The position numbers were made by a program, and so were the translations under genes. The notes under the pieces are model-generated. The model made no database searches. It was not told the origin of the DNA and saw nothing but the letters and a program-made list of their open reading frames with translations. From Nocardioides gansuensis (GTDB taxonomy: Bacteria > Actinomycetota > Actinomycetes > Propionibacteriales > Nocardioidaceae): a stretch of 64,000 bases of DNA. Shown here piece after piece: positions 33,905-42,662 of this stretch. The stretch covers positions 62,001 through 126,000 of the forward strand of contig NZ_QDGZ01000008.1 of NCBI RefSeq assembly GCF_003076135.1, given 5' to 3'. How positions within the stretch are numbered: the stretch's first letter is position 1; each line of letters opens with the position of its first letter.

Positions 33905-34825
33905 ATGACCCGGACGGCCCGGCGCCCTGTGGGCGCCGGGCCGCTCGCGCTCGCCTGGCTGCTGTTGGCAGCCGCCCTGGTGGGGGTGCCGGCCGCGCCG
34001 GCGTACGCCGCGACCTGTGGCGCCGCAGGCGGGGTGAGCGTGGTCGTCGACTTCCGTGAGCTGGGCGGTGGCCTGCAGACCGCGTGCGCCCCGGCCGGTG
34101 GCGGCCGCTCGGCTGCCGCGGTCGTGGAGTCGGTGGGGCACACTCTGACCTACGTCCAGCGGCAGCCGGGCTTCGTGTGCCGCATCTCGGGTGTGCCGGC
34201 CGCGGACCCGTGCGTCAACACCCCTCCGTCGAACGCCTACTGGGGCCTCTACTGGTCTGACGGCACCGACGGCCGCTGGTCCTACTCCTCGCTCGGCGCC
34301 ACCTCGCTGACCGTGCCGGACGGGGGCTCCGTCGCGTTCGCCTGGCAGGGCGCCCAGTCAGGCGCGCCCGCGGTGCCGCCGCCGGTGCGGGCGCAGCCCG
34401 AGCCGTCGAAGACGAACACCCCGTCACCGACGAAGACCCCGACGAAGACACCGACGAAGTCTGCGACGCCCTCGCCGTCGCCGTCACAGACGCAGAGCCC
34501 GACGGCTCCGCCCCCAGCAGAGACGTCGCCGTCCGCCACCGCGACGCCGACGGCCTCCGCCTCGGCGACCCGCTCGCCGACGCCGGTCCCGACCCGCAGC
34601 CGTACGCCGCGGCGTACGGCCCCGGCGAGCGAGGAGCCCACGACCACCGCACCGACCGCGACCCCCACGGACGACGCCGGCGACCCCGCCACCGACCCCG
34701 GGGCGACGGCCGCAGAGCCGGCCTCGGGCAGCGTGCCGACGTGGCTGGTGCTGTCCCTGCTCGCCCTGCTCGTGGCCGTCGCCGCCACCGTCGCGGTCCG
34801 GGCGCGCCGACGCGGAAGCCCCTGA
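33905..34825 (+). CDS. Membrane-tethered DUF4430-like protein, transcobalamin beta-domain-like
   Basis: 306 aa. Signal peptide to about 37 (AYA-A). Residues 38-155 form a beta-rich domain ending NAYWGLYWSDGTDGRWSYSS, LGATSLTVPDGGSVAFAWQ, the DUF4430 pattern found as the C-terminal half of transcobalamin/intrinsic factor. A 115-residue Thr/Pro/Ser spacer rich in PTKTPTKTPTKS-type repeats would cross the cell wall. TM 273-292 and a cytoplasmic RARRRGSP anchor it. It lies 11 nt after the toroid gene and 4 nt before ecfT. I infer it clamps B12 with the toroid protein and hands it to the ECF complex. The DUF4430 call is from pattern, not a profile search. Confidence 0.7.
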   Translation: MTRTARRPVGAGPLALAWLLLAAALVGVPAAPAYAATCGAAGGVSVVVDFRELGGGLQTACAPAGGGRSAAAVVESVGHTLTYVQRQPGFVCRISGVPAADPCVNTPPSNAYWGLYWSDGTDGRWSYSSLGATSLTVPDGGSVAFAWQGAQSGAPAVPPPVRAQPEPSKTNTPSPTKTPTKTPTKSATPSPSPSQTQSPTAPPPAETSPSATATPTASASATRSPTPVPTRSRTPRRTAPASEEPTTTAPTATPTDDAGDPATDPGATAAEPASGSVPTWLVLSLLALLVAVAATVAVRARRRGSP

Positions 34826-34829
34826 GTCC

Positions 34830-35951
34830 GTGGCCGGCGCGCCGGGCGGCCTGCCGCGTGACCTCCACCCCGTCGCCTGGTGGGCCTGGGCCATCGGGCT
34901 GGCGGCGGCTGCCTCGATGACGACCAACCCGCTGCTGCTCCTCCTCCTGGTGGCCGTGACCTCGGTCGTCGTGCTCGCGCGGCGCTCCGGCCACCCGTGG
35001 GGCCGCTCCTTCCGGCTCTACCTGTGGCTGGGGCTGGCGATCGTCGTGCTGCGCGTGCTGTTCCGCGTGGTCTTCGGCGGCGTCGAGACCGGCACCGTCC
35101 TCGTCCCGCTGCCCGAGGTCCCGCTGCCCGACTGGGTCGCCGGAGTCAGGCTGCTCGGACCGGTGACCCGGGAGTCGCTGCTGGCGGGCCTCTACGACGG
35201 GATGCGGCTCGCGACGATCGTGGTCTGCGTCGGGGCCGCCAACTCCCTCGCCAACCCCAAGCGGCTGCTCGCGTCCGTGCCGCCTGCGCTCTACGAGATC
35301 GGCACGGCGCTCGTCGTCGCGGTCTCGATCTTCCCGCAGCTCGCCGACAGCGTCCGGCGGGTCCGCGCCGCGCAGGCCCTCCGCGGAGGGGCCGGGGGAC
35401 GGGTCGGCCGGCTGCGGCGCTTCCTCGTGCCCGTGCTGGAGGACTCGCTCGAGCGCTCGCTCGCCCTGGCCGCCGGCATGGACACCCGCGGCTACGGCCG
35501 CTCCGGCGACCTGCCCCGGGGCCAGCGGGCGCTGACCGGTGCGCTGCTGCTCAGTGCCCTGGTCGGCATCTGCGTCGGCACCTACGCCCTGCTCGACCCC
35601 ACGGCGCCGCAATGGCTGGCGGGCCCGGTGCTGGTGGCCGGTGTCGTCGTCGCCGCGCTCGGGCTGCTCAGCGCGGGCCGCCGGGTGGCGCGCACCCGCT
35701 ATCGCCCTGACCCCTGGAGCGCGCCCGAGCTCATGACCGTCGCCGTCGGTGTGGCGGTGGCCGCGCTCGCGCACCGGCTGGCGACGACCGAGCTCGTCGT
35801 CGCCCACCCGGGGGTCGACGGCTTCCCGTCGCTGTCCGTGCTGGGCCTCGCCGTCGGCGTGCTGGGGCTCCTGCCCGCGGTCGCGACCCCGGCCCCGGCC
35901 AGCACCTTCGCCGGCTCCGAGGCCCCGTCCATGGAGGGGAGTGCGGTGTGA
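34830..35951 (+). CDS. ECF transporter T component (CbiQ/EcfT)
   Basis: 373 aa, GTG start. Transmembrane helices lie at the N terminus (about 18-45, 60-85) and in the C-terminal half. The EcfT coupling motifs are present as AAQALRGGAGG and MDTRGYGRSG, the two A-R-G helices that touch the ATPases. The C-terminal extra helices (about 230-350) make it longer than usual EcfT proteins (about 265 aa). GTGA overlap with the ATPase gene. It transmits ATPase motion to the S component. Confidence 0.87.
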   Translation: MAGAPGGLPRDLHPVAWWAWAIGLAAAASMTTNPLLLLLLVAVTSVVVLARRSGHPWGRSFRLYLWLGLAIVVLRVLFRVVFGGVETGTVLVPLPEVPLPDWVAGVRLLGPVTRESLLAGLYDGMRLATIVVCVGAANSLANPKRLLASVPPALYEIGTALVVAVSIFPQLADSVRRVRAAQALRGGAGGRVGRLRRFLVPVLEDSLERSLALAAGMDTRGYGRSGDLPRGQRALTGALLLSALVGICVGTYALLDPTAPQWLAGPVLVAGVVVAALGLLSAGRRVARTRYRPDPWSAPELMTVAVGVAVAALAHRLATTELVVAHPGVDGFPSLSVLGLAVGVLGLLPAVATPAPASTFAGSEAPSMEGSAV

Positions 35952-37558
35952 TCGAGCTGCGCGGCCTGTCCTTCGGCTATGCCGACCGCCGGGTGCTCGA
36001 CGGCGTCGACCTCCTGCTGGAGGAGGGCGAGCTGGTGCTCGTCTCGGGGCGCACCGGCGTCGGCAAGTCCACCCTGCTCGGGGTCGTCACCGGGCTGGTG
36101 CCCCGTTTCAGTGGCGGCACCCTGCGGGGCGACGTCCTCCTCGACGGGGCGAGCGTCGTGGACACCCCGCCGCGCGAGCGCGCCCACCTGGTCGGCTACG
36201 TCGGCCAGGACCCGGTCGCCGGATACGTCACCGACACCGTCGAGGAGGAGCTCGCCTACGGCATGGAGCAGCTCGGCGTGCCTGCCGCCACCATGCGGCG
36301 CCGGGTCGAGGAGACCCTCGACCTCCTCGGCATCGCCGAGCTGAGGCGTCGCGACCTGCGCAGCCTCTCCGGCGGCGAGCAGCAGCGGGTCGCCATCGGC
36401 TCCGTGCTGACCATCCACCCCCGGGTCCTCGTGCTCGACGAGCCCACCTCCGCCCTCGACCCCACCGCCGCCGAGGACGTCCTCGCGACGCTCACCCGCC
36501 TCGTCCACGACCTGGGGCTCACCGTGCTGCTGGCCGAGCACCGGCTGGAGCGGGTGGTGCCCTTCGCCGACCGGGTCCTGCTGCTGCCCGGCGACGGCCG
36601 GGTGGTGACCGGCACCCCCGAGGAGGTGCTGCGCACCTCACCCGTGGCTCCGCCGATCGTGGAGCTCGGCCGGGCCGCGGGCTGGGAGCCGCTGCCACTG
36701 AGGGTCCGTGACGCCCGCCGCCGGGCCGTGGCCCTCCGGACGCTGCCGAAGCCCCCGGCAGATGCGCCGGTCGGGGGAGCACCGGTGCTCTCGGCGCGCG
36801 GGCTCACCGTGGTGCACGGCTCGCACGTCGCGCTGCGGGGCGTCGACCTCGACCTCCGCGAGGGGCGGGTCACGGCCCTGATGGGCCGCAACGGTTCGGG
36901 CAAGTCCTCGCTGATCTGGGCCCTGCAGGGCTCGGGTCGCCGCCGCGGCGGCACCGTGCTGGTGGGCGAGCGCAGGGTCGATCCGGCGGCGCTGTCCCCG
37001 GCCGAGCGGCGTACGCACGTCGGACTCGTGCCGCAGACCGCCGCAGACCTCCTTTACCTCGAGACCGTCTCGGAGGAGTGCGCCGCCTCCGACGAGGGGG
37101 CGGGCGCCGCGCCGGGCCGCTGCCGCAGCCTGCTCGACCGGCTCGCGCCCGGCATCGACGACACCACCCACCCGCGTGACCTGTCCGAGGGACAGCGGCT
37201 CGCGCTGGCCCTGGCCGTCGTGCTCACCGCGCGCCCGCGCGTGCTGCTGCTCGACGAGCCGACCCGTGGCCTCGACTACGCCGGCAAGCACGAGCTGGCC
37301 CGGATCGTGCACGACCTCGCCGCCGACGGCCACGCGGTGCTGATCGCGACCCACGACGTCGAGTTCACCGCCCACGTCGCCGACGGTGTCGTGGTGCTGG
37401 CGGACGGCGAGGTCGTCTCGGCCGGCCCCACCCGCGAGGTCGTGGCGGAGTCGCCGTCCTTCGCCCCGCAGGTCACCAAGATCCTCGGCCCGCCCTGGCT
37501 GCGGGTGGAGGAGGTCGTCCGGGCGCTGGCCGCCGAGGACGTCGGGGAGGGGTCATGA
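35948..37558 (+). CDS. ECF transporter double ATPase (fused EcfA-EcfA')
   Basis: 536 aa with two ABC domains in one chain. Domain 1: Walker A GRTGVGKST (Lys40), signature LSGGEQQR, Walker B VLVLDEPTSALDP. Domain 2: Walker A GRNGSGKSS (Lys319), signature LSEGQRLALA, Walker B LLLDEPTRGLDYAG. Both look active; the second signature is LSEGQ, a tolerated variant. Energises the importer. It overlaps its neighbours on both sides (GTGA and ATGA), so subunit levels are coupled. Confidence 0.93.
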   Translation: MIELRGLSFGYADRRVLDGVDLLLEEGELVLVSGRTGVGKSTLLGVVTGLVPRFSGGTLRGDVLLDGASVVDTPPRERAHLVGYVGQDPVAGYVTDTVEEELAYGMEQLGVPAATMRRRVEETLDLLGIAELRRRDLRSLSGGEQQRVAIGSVLTIHPRVLVLDEPTSALDPTAAEDVLATLTRLVHDLGLTVLLAEHRLERVVPFADRVLLLPGDGRVVTGTPEEVLRTSPVAPPIVELGRAAGWEPLPLRVRDARRRAVALRTLPKPPADAPVGGAPVLSARGLTVVHGSHVALRGVDLDLREGRVTALMGRNGSGKSSLIWALQGSGRRRGGTVLVGERRVDPAALSPAERRTHVGLVPQTAADLLYLETVSEECAASDEGAGAAPGRCRSLLDRLAPGIDDTTHPRDLSEGQRLALALAVVLTARPRVLLLDEPTRGLDYAGKHELARIVHDLAADGHAVLIATHDVEFTAHVADGVVVLADGEVVSAGPTREVVAESPSFAPQVTKILGPPWLRVEEVVRALAAEDVGEGS

Positions 37559-38358
37559 GCGCCCCCGCCGTCCCGCTGCGGCCCCGGTCCGCGCTGGTCC
37601 TCGCTGTCGCGTCCCTCGCCGGCTTGATGATGCTGGCCTGGCCGCTCCTCCTGCAGGCCGGCACCGGCGACCGCGTCGACCCGCCCTTCGTGTTCCTGGC
37701 GCTGCTGCCCGTGGTCGTCGTCGTGGTGCTGGCCGAGCTGAGCGAGGGCGGCATGGACTCGCGGGTGCTCGCCGTGCTCGGGGTGCTCAGCGCGGTCAAC
37801 GCGGTGCTCCGGGCCCTCGGCGCCGGCACGGCCGGCATCGAGCTGGTCTTCTTCCTGCTGGTGCTCGCGGGCCGGGTCTTCGGCGCGGGCTTCGGGTTCG
37901 TGCTCGGCTGCACCTCGCTGTTCGCGTCGGCGCTCCTCACGGCAGGCGTGGGGCCTTGGCTGCCCTTCCAGATGATCTGCTCGGCGTGGATCGGGATGGG
38001 CGCCGGCCTGCTGCCGCGCCGCGTGACGGGTCGCTGGGAGATCGCCATGCTGGTCGCCTACGCCGTCGTCGCGTCGTACGCCTTCGGCATCCTGATGAAC
38101 CTCTCCTCCTGGCCCTTCGCGCTCGGGGTGGCCGTGCCGGGCCACGAGGGCTCGCTGTCGTACGTCGCGGGCGCACCGCTGCTGGAGAACCTGCACCGGT
38201 TCGGCGTCTACACGCTGCTGACGTCGACGGGCAGCTGGGACACCGGCCGGGCGGTCACCACGTCGCTGGCGATCGTCGTGCTCGGCCCGGCGATCCTCAC
38301 GACGCTGCGCCGGGCGGCCCGCCGGGTGACCATCGAGTCGGCGCATCTGCACACGTGA
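37555..38358 (+). CDS. ECF transporter S component, probably for cobalamin
   Basis: 267 aa, about six to seven TM helices. The conserved centre reads VFGAGFGFVLGCTSLFASALLTAGVGPWLPFQMICSAW split over two helices, and WIGMGAGLLP; the GPWLPFQ motif is typical of the large ECF S-component family that includes the B12 receptor CbrT. Specificity for B12 is inferred from the riboswitch and the two upstream proteins, not from binding residues. The last eight codons and stop lie inside the first unit of the 32-bp repeat array (38335-38366), so the C terminus TIESAHLHT is repeat-derived. Confidence 0.8.
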   Translation: MSAPAVPLRPRSALVLAVASLAGLMMLAWPLLLQAGTGDRVDPPFVFLALLPVVVVVVLAELSEGGMDSRVLAVLGVLSAVNAVLRALGAGTAGIELVFFLLVLAGRVFGAGFGFVLGCTSLFASALLTAGVGPWLPFQMICSAWIGMGAGLLPRRVTGRWEIAMLVAYAVVASYAFGILMNLSSWPFALGVAVPGHEGSLSYVAGAPLLENLHRFGVYTLLTSTGSWDTGRAVTTSLAIVVLGPAILTTLRRAARRVTIESAHLHT

Positions 38359-38551
38359 GAGGCGTCGAGTCGGCTGGTCTGCACGCGAGGAGCGCGTCGA
38401 GTCGGCTGGTCTGCTCGCGATGAGGGCGTCGAGTCGGCTGGACTGCACGCGGTGAGGGCGCCGAGTCGGCTGGTCTACGCGCGGTGAGGGCGTCGAGTCG
38501 GCTGGTCTGCGCGCCAGGAGGGCGCCGAGTCGGCTGGACGCCCAGATCAGG
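38335..38551. repeat. Forward array of 32-bp repeats
   Basis: Six complete units of exactly 32 bp begin GAGTCGGC at 38335, 38367, 38399, 38431, 38463 and 38495, with a partial seventh at 38527. The consensus is GAGTCGGCTGGTCTGC then variable CACGCGRTGAGGGCGTC. Unit junctions form GCCGAGTCGGC, an 11-bp odd palindrome, in several copies. There are no unique spacers, so this is a minisatellite-like array and not a CRISPR. Confidence 0.9.
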
Positions 38552-38678
38552 CGGGGGGCGCCACGCCAGGGCGTGCACCTTCATCGCCGGCGCGCTTCCC
38601 CAGCACGTGACGGGGTGACCGCCGGCCCAACCTTCCCCAGACCCAGTGCCAGGCACCGGGGACTCAGGCGCCTTGGCC
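38552..38678. other. Spacer between the two repeat arrays
   Basis: 127 bp, no coding signal. It contains a few short inverted repeats (for example GTGCC A GGCAC near 38650) and nothing recognisable. Confidence 0.5.
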
Positions 38679-38825
38679 GATGCGCCGACTCGGTGCGGTC
38701 CGGGTGAGCAGATGCGCCGACTCGGTGCGGTCCGCTTGAGCAGATGCGCCGACTCGGTGCGGTCCGGGTGAGCAGATGCGCCGACTCGGTGCGGTCCGGG
38801 TGAGCAGATGCGCCGACTCGGCGTC
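38679..38825. repeat. Inverted array of the same 32-bp repeat
   Basis: Units of 32 bp begin GATGCGCCGACTCGGT at 38679, 38711, 38743 and 38775, with a partial fifth at 38807. Reverse-complemented, each starts GAGTCGGCGCATCTGC, identical over 16 bp to unit 1 of the forward array. The array ends at the stop codon of the convergent sugar dehydrogenase gene. Units 1, 3 and 4 are identical, implying recent duplication. Confidence 0.9.
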
Positions 38826-39987
38826 AGGGTTGGATGCGGAGGATGCGGTCGTCGCCCTCGGCGGGCTGGCCGCGGCCGTCGTGGTTGGACGTGCTCACCC
38901 ACAGCGTCCCGTCAGGGGCGGCCACGACCGAGCGGAGCCGGCCGTAGCGGCCGACGAAGAACGGGGTGGGGTTGGACGCCCGCCTGCCCGCGACGTCCAC
39001 CCGCCACAGCCGCTCGCCCATGAGCGCGCCGAGCCAGAGGTGGCCCTCGGTCCAGGCCAGCCCAGACGGGGACGCCTCCGAGGTCGGCCACGTCACCAGC
39101 GGGTCGACGAAGTCGGGCTCGCCGCCCTTGCCCTCGACCTCGGGCCAGCCGTAGTTGGCGCCCGGCTCGATCAGGTTGAGCTCGTCGAACGACTGCGCGC
39201 CGAACTCCGACGCCCAGAGCCGGCCCGCGTCGTCGAACGCCAGCCCCTGCACGTTGCGGTGGCCCCACGACCAGACGGGGGTGCCGAACGGGTTGCCGGG
39301 GGCGGGGTCGCCGTCGGTCGTGATGCGCAGGATCTTGCCGGCCAGCGACTCGCGGTCCTGGGCCAGCCCCTCGTCTCCGGTCTCGCCGGTGGAGACGTAG
39401 AGGAAGCCGTCCGGTCCGAAGGCCAGCCGGCCGCCGTCGTGGATGAAGCCCTTGGGGATACCGGTGAGGATCGGCTCGGGCTCGCCGAGCCGTCCGTCCT
39501 CGTACGGCGCGCGCAGGACGCGGTTGTCCTCGGCGGTCGTGGCGTAGAGGAACACCTGCTGGTCGCTGTCGTAGTCGGGTGACACCGCGATCCCCAGCAG
39601 CCCGGCCTCGCCCTCGGGGGCGGCCTGCTCGACGACGCCGACCTGATCGCCGCCGCCGGTGCCATCGAGGTGGAACACCCGCCGGGTGTCGCGCTCGGTC
39701 ACCAGCGCCGTGCCGTCGGGCAGGAAGGCCACCCCCCAGGGGACCCGCAGGTCGGTGGCGACGGTGCCGAGGACACGCGGCGACCGGTCCGGCGACGGCT
39801 CGCGGGAGGTGGGGGAGTCGGTGGGCGTGCTCGGCGTGGCGTCCGTCGGCTGGGTGAACGACGGCATCTCGGGATCGGGGGCCTCGTCCTGGCAGGCCGA
39901 GAGCAGCAGTGCCACCGCGAGCGCCAGCGTGAGGTCTCGACTTCGCTCGACCAACCGCACGCGCTCGACCAGCCGGAGTGCCCGCAT
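38824..39987 (-). CDS. PQQ-type soluble sugar dehydrogenase lipoprotein
   Basis: 387 aa. The lipobox LLLSACQD gives an exported lipoprotein, then a Thr/Ser/Pro linker (40-70). The beta-propeller follows, with DLRVPWGVAFLPDGTALVTER, GEAGLLGIAVSPDYD, the active-site region GFIHDGGRLAFGPDGFLY, GNPFGTPVWSWGHRNVQGLAFD and GANYGWPEVEG. These are hallmarks of the soluble aldose sugar dehydrogenase/GDH-B fold with PQQ and calcium. No pqq synthesis genes are in the window. One-base overlap (TGATG) links it to the hydrolase gene. Its stop is at the edge of the repeat array. Confidence 0.87.
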   Translation of the reverse strand: MRALRLVERVRLVERSRDLTLALAVALLLSACQDEAPDPEMPSFTQPTDATPSTPTDSPTSREPSPDRSPRVLGTVATDLRVPWGVAFLPDGTALVTERDTRRVFHLDGTGGGDQVGVVEQAAPEGEAGLLGIAVSPDYDSDQQVFLYATTAEDNRVLRAPYEDGRLGEPEPILTGIPKGFIHDGGRLAFGPDGFLYVSTGETGDEGLAQDRESLAGKILRITTDGDPAPGNPFGTPVWSWGHRNVQGLAFDDAGRLWASEFGAQSFDELNLIEPGANYGWPEVEGKGGEPDFVDPLVTWPTSEASPSGLAWTEGHLWLGALMGERLWRVDVAGRRASNPTPFFVGRYGRLRSVVAAPDGTLWVSTSNHDGRGQPAEGDDRILRIQP

Positions 39988-40931
39988 CAGCTGGCCTTTC
40001 CGCCGTCCGAGACCTCGACACGGGCCAGGAACTCCAGCAGCAGCCTGTGCACCTCGTCCGGCTTCTCCATCTGCGCGAAGTGGCTCGCCGGCAGCTCGAC
40101 GAACGTCGCCTCCCGCATCCGCTCCGCGGCGGTGCGCATGTCCCGCGACCCCGCGAGCACGTCGTACCGGCCGGCGACGAAGAACGCCGGGGCGTTGAGC
40201 TTGCTCAGCGAGATCCGGGCGTGCTCGGAGGTGCGCAGGGCGAGGTGGAAGTACCAGTCGATCGGGGTGGAGAGGAACTCCTTGATCGCGCGCGCCGTCA
40301 GGTCGGGATCGGCCACCGGGAGCATGAAGCCGGAGTGGCTGACGACCCCGATCGCCCGGCGGCCGACCGGCAGGCGCCTGGTGAGCGGCGTCAGCGCGCG
40401 GCCCCCGCACTTGAGCACCCGCGAGGCGCCCACGGTGGTCAGCCGGGCCGCCCAGCGGGGCAGGTGCAGCGGGCCGAGCATGGTGGAGAACGTGTCGCCG
40501 GGGACGCCGCAGACGGCGAAGAGTCCGCGCACCCGCTCGGGGTGGAGCGCGGCCAGCTCGAAGGCGGTGTTGACGCCCATCGACCAGCCCATCACGACGG
40601 CGGAGTCGATGCCGAAGTGGTCGAGCACGGAGCGCGCGTCCTCGACGAACTCCTCGATGCCGACCCGGTTGCGGTCGGCGGGGCGGGCGGAGCCGCCGAC
40701 GCCGCGATGGTTCCAGGACACGACCCGGACGCCGCAGTCGGGCTCGAGCAGCGCCGGCCAGGCCCACGGGTTGGTGCCGAGACCGTTGCACAACAGGACG
40801 GTCGGGCCGTCGATCAGTCCCAGGGGGTCGTTGGTCCAGGCACGCAGCCGGGTGCCGTCGTCGGAGAGGACGTCGGTGAACGCGAGCCCCTCGTCGATCG
40901 CAACGGGCACGGGCGAGGGGGCGGCGGTCAT
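39987..40931 (-). CDS. Alpha/beta-hydrolase
   Basis: 314 aa. Oxyanion-region NGLGTN, WNHRGVGGS, nucleophile elbow MGWSMGVN (Ser117), acid in GRYDVLAGS and His in ASHFAQMEKPDEV complete the triad. No signal peptide, so cytoplasmic. The substrate is unknown; haloperoxidase/esterase-like by motif. CACAAT lies 6 nt upstream of the ATG as a weak leaderless -10. The promoter region is shared with the divergent PhoD-like gene. Confidence 0.85.
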   Translation of the reverse strand: MTAAPSPVPVAIDEGLAFTDVLSDDGTRLRAWTNDPLGLIDGPTVLLCNGLGTNPWAWPALLEPDCGVRVVSWNHRGVGGSARPADRNRVGIEEFVEDARSVLDHFGIDSAVVMGWSMGVNTAFELAALHPERVRGLFAVCGVPGDTFSTMLGPLHLPRWAARLTTVGASRVLKCGGRALTPLTRRLPVGRRAIGVVSHSGFMLPVADPDLTARAIKEFLSTPIDWYFHLALRTSEHARISLSKLNAPAFFVAGRYDVLAGSRDMRTAAERMREATFVELPASHFAQMEKPDEVHRLLLEFLARVEVSDGGKAS

Positions 40932-40991
40932 GGCCCGATTGTGCCGCAGCGGGCGGTCGATCCGGGGACCTCCACCTCACGGTGTCGACTG

Positions 40992-42662
40992 ATGTGGCGT
41001 CGCACGTCACGCGACCTTCACGCCCGGGATACCGCACCGTCGCCGGCCACCGGTTGGCTCCGGGCCGTGCGGACCTCTCGGCGGATCCTCCTCAAGGGCG
41101 GCGTCCTCACCGGCGCGGCAACCCTCGCTCCCGGCTCCCTGACCCCGGTCGACCTCCGCTCCACAGCGGCGGCCACCCCCTTCCGCGACACGCCGTTCTC
41201 GCTGGGCGTCGCGAGCGGCGACCCGCTCCCGGACGGCTTCGTCATCTGGACGCGGCTCGCGGTGCAGCCGCTGGCCGACGACGGCCTCGGCGGCGTCTCG
41301 CCGCACAGCCGCGAGATCCGGTGGCAGGTCGCGCGCGACGAGCGGTTCCGGTACGTCGAGGCGTCGGGCCGCGCGTGGACGGGGCCGGCCGAGGGACACT
41401 CGGTCCACGTCGAGGTGCACGGGCTGCGCCCCGGCCGGGAGTACTTCTACCGGTTCCGCACCGACCGGGAGGTCTCGCCGGTCGGCCGGACCCGGACGGC
41501 GCCGGACCCTGCGTCGTACCCCTCGAGCCTGGCGATGTCGTTCGCCTCCTGCGCGCAGCTCGAGCACGGCTGGTTCACCGCCTACCGCCGGATGGCCGAG
41601 GACGAGCCCGAGCTGGTGCTGCACCTGGGTGACTACCTCTATGAGTACTCCCCGGGCACGGTCCCCGCCGACAGCGGGAACGTCCGTGCGCACGAGGGGC
41701 CGGAGACGGCGAGTCTCGCCGACTACCGCCGTCGGCACGCGCAGTACAAGACCGACCCCGACCTCCAGCTGCTGCACGCGACCGCGCCGTGGGTCGTGGT
41801 CTTCGACGACCACGAGGTCTGCGACAACTGGGCCGACGAGGTGCCGCGCACCGCCGCCTCGGTGCCCTACTTCCGCGACAGGCGGGCCGCCGCGCTGCGC
41901 GCCTACTACGAGAACATGCCGCTGCGCCGCTCCGCGATCCCCCGGGGTCTGGAGATGGTGGCCCACCGCAGGCTGGCCTGGGGCCGGCTCGCGACCTTTC
42001 ACATGCTCGACACCCGGCAGCACCGCGACGACCAGAGCTGCGGGGACGGCATGGGCTCCTGCGGGGCCGAGCAGGACGCCGCCCGCTCGATCCTCGGCGA
42101 GTCGCAGGAGTCGTGGCTGGCCGAAGGCTTCGCCGCGTCGACCGCGACGTGGGACTTCCTCGGCCAGCAGGTGCCGTTCGCCCGGATGGACACCAGCCCC
42201 ACGCCCGACGAGCGGCTCTCGATGGACAGCTGGGACGGTTACCCCGCGTGCCGCGACCGGGTGGTCCGGGCCTGGCAGGACGCCGGGGTCCGCAACCCCG
42301 TCGTGCTCACCGGCGACGTGCACGACCACCTCGCCAGCGAGGTGCTCTCGGACTGGGAGGACCCCTCCTCGGTCCTCGCCCCCGAGCTGGTCTGCACCTC
42401 GATCACCTCCGGCGGCGACGGGCACGACTCCGACGACGGGCGCTACCGCTGGGCCGAGCAGAACCCCCACATCAGGTTCTGGACCGACCTCCGCGGCTAC
42501 GTCCGCACCCGGGTCACGCCCGACTCCGTCACGGCCGACTTCCGGTGCCTCACGGGGGTGAGCCGCCCCGACCAGCCGGCCTTCACGCGCGCGTCGTACG
42601 TCATCGCCGACGGCGACCACGCGCTGCACCAGGTGTCCGCGACGCCGCTGTCCAGCCTCTAG
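40992..42662 (+). CDS. Alkaline phosphatase D (PhoD-like), Tat-exported
   Basis: About 556 aa. A Tat signal RTSRRILLKGGVL comes near residue 28. The N-terminal PhoD domain includes FSLGVASGDPLPDGFVIWTRL. The metallophosphatase core has ASCAQLEHGWFTAYR, LHLGDYLYEY, VFDDHEVCDNWADE and VLTGDVHDHLASEV, giving metal ligands Cys/Asp/His as in PhoD (Fe/Ca). It cleaves phosphomonoesters or diesters outside the cell. Start alternatives: ATG 40992, or GTG 41067, which puts the Arg pair near the N terminus as most Tat signals do. The stop overlaps the convergent EamA stop. Confidence 0.87.
   Translation: MWRRTSRDLHARDTAPSPATGWLRAVRTSRRILLKGGVLTGAATLAPGSLTPVDLRSTAAATPFRDTPFSLGVASGDPLPDGFVIWTRLAVQPLADDGLGGVSPHSREIRWQVARDERFRYVEASGRAWTGPAEGHSVHVEVHGLRPGREYFYRFRTDREVSPVGRTRTAPDPASYPSSLAMSFASCAQLEHGWFTAYRRMAEDEPELVLHLGDYLYEYSPGTVPADSGNVRAHEGPETASLADYRRRHAQYKTDPDLQLLHATAPWVVVFDDHEVCDNWADEVPRTAASVPYFRDRRAAALRAYYENMPLRRSAIPRGLEMVAHRRLAWGRLATFHMLDTRQHRDDQSCGDGMGSCGAEQDAARSILGESQESWLAEGFAASTATWDFLGQQVPFARMDTSPTPDERLSMDSWDGYPACRDRVVRAWQDAGVRNPVVLTGDVHDHLASEVLSDWEDPSSVLAPELVCTSITSGGDGHDSDDGRYRWAEQNPHIRFWTDLRGYVRTRVTPDSVTADFRCLTGVSRPDQPAFTRASYVIADGDHALHQVSATPLSSL

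Noticed and set aside
38335..38825. CRISPR array
   Set aside because: The period is 32 bp end to end with no unique spacers, units drift in sequence, orientation flips midway, and there are no cas genes.
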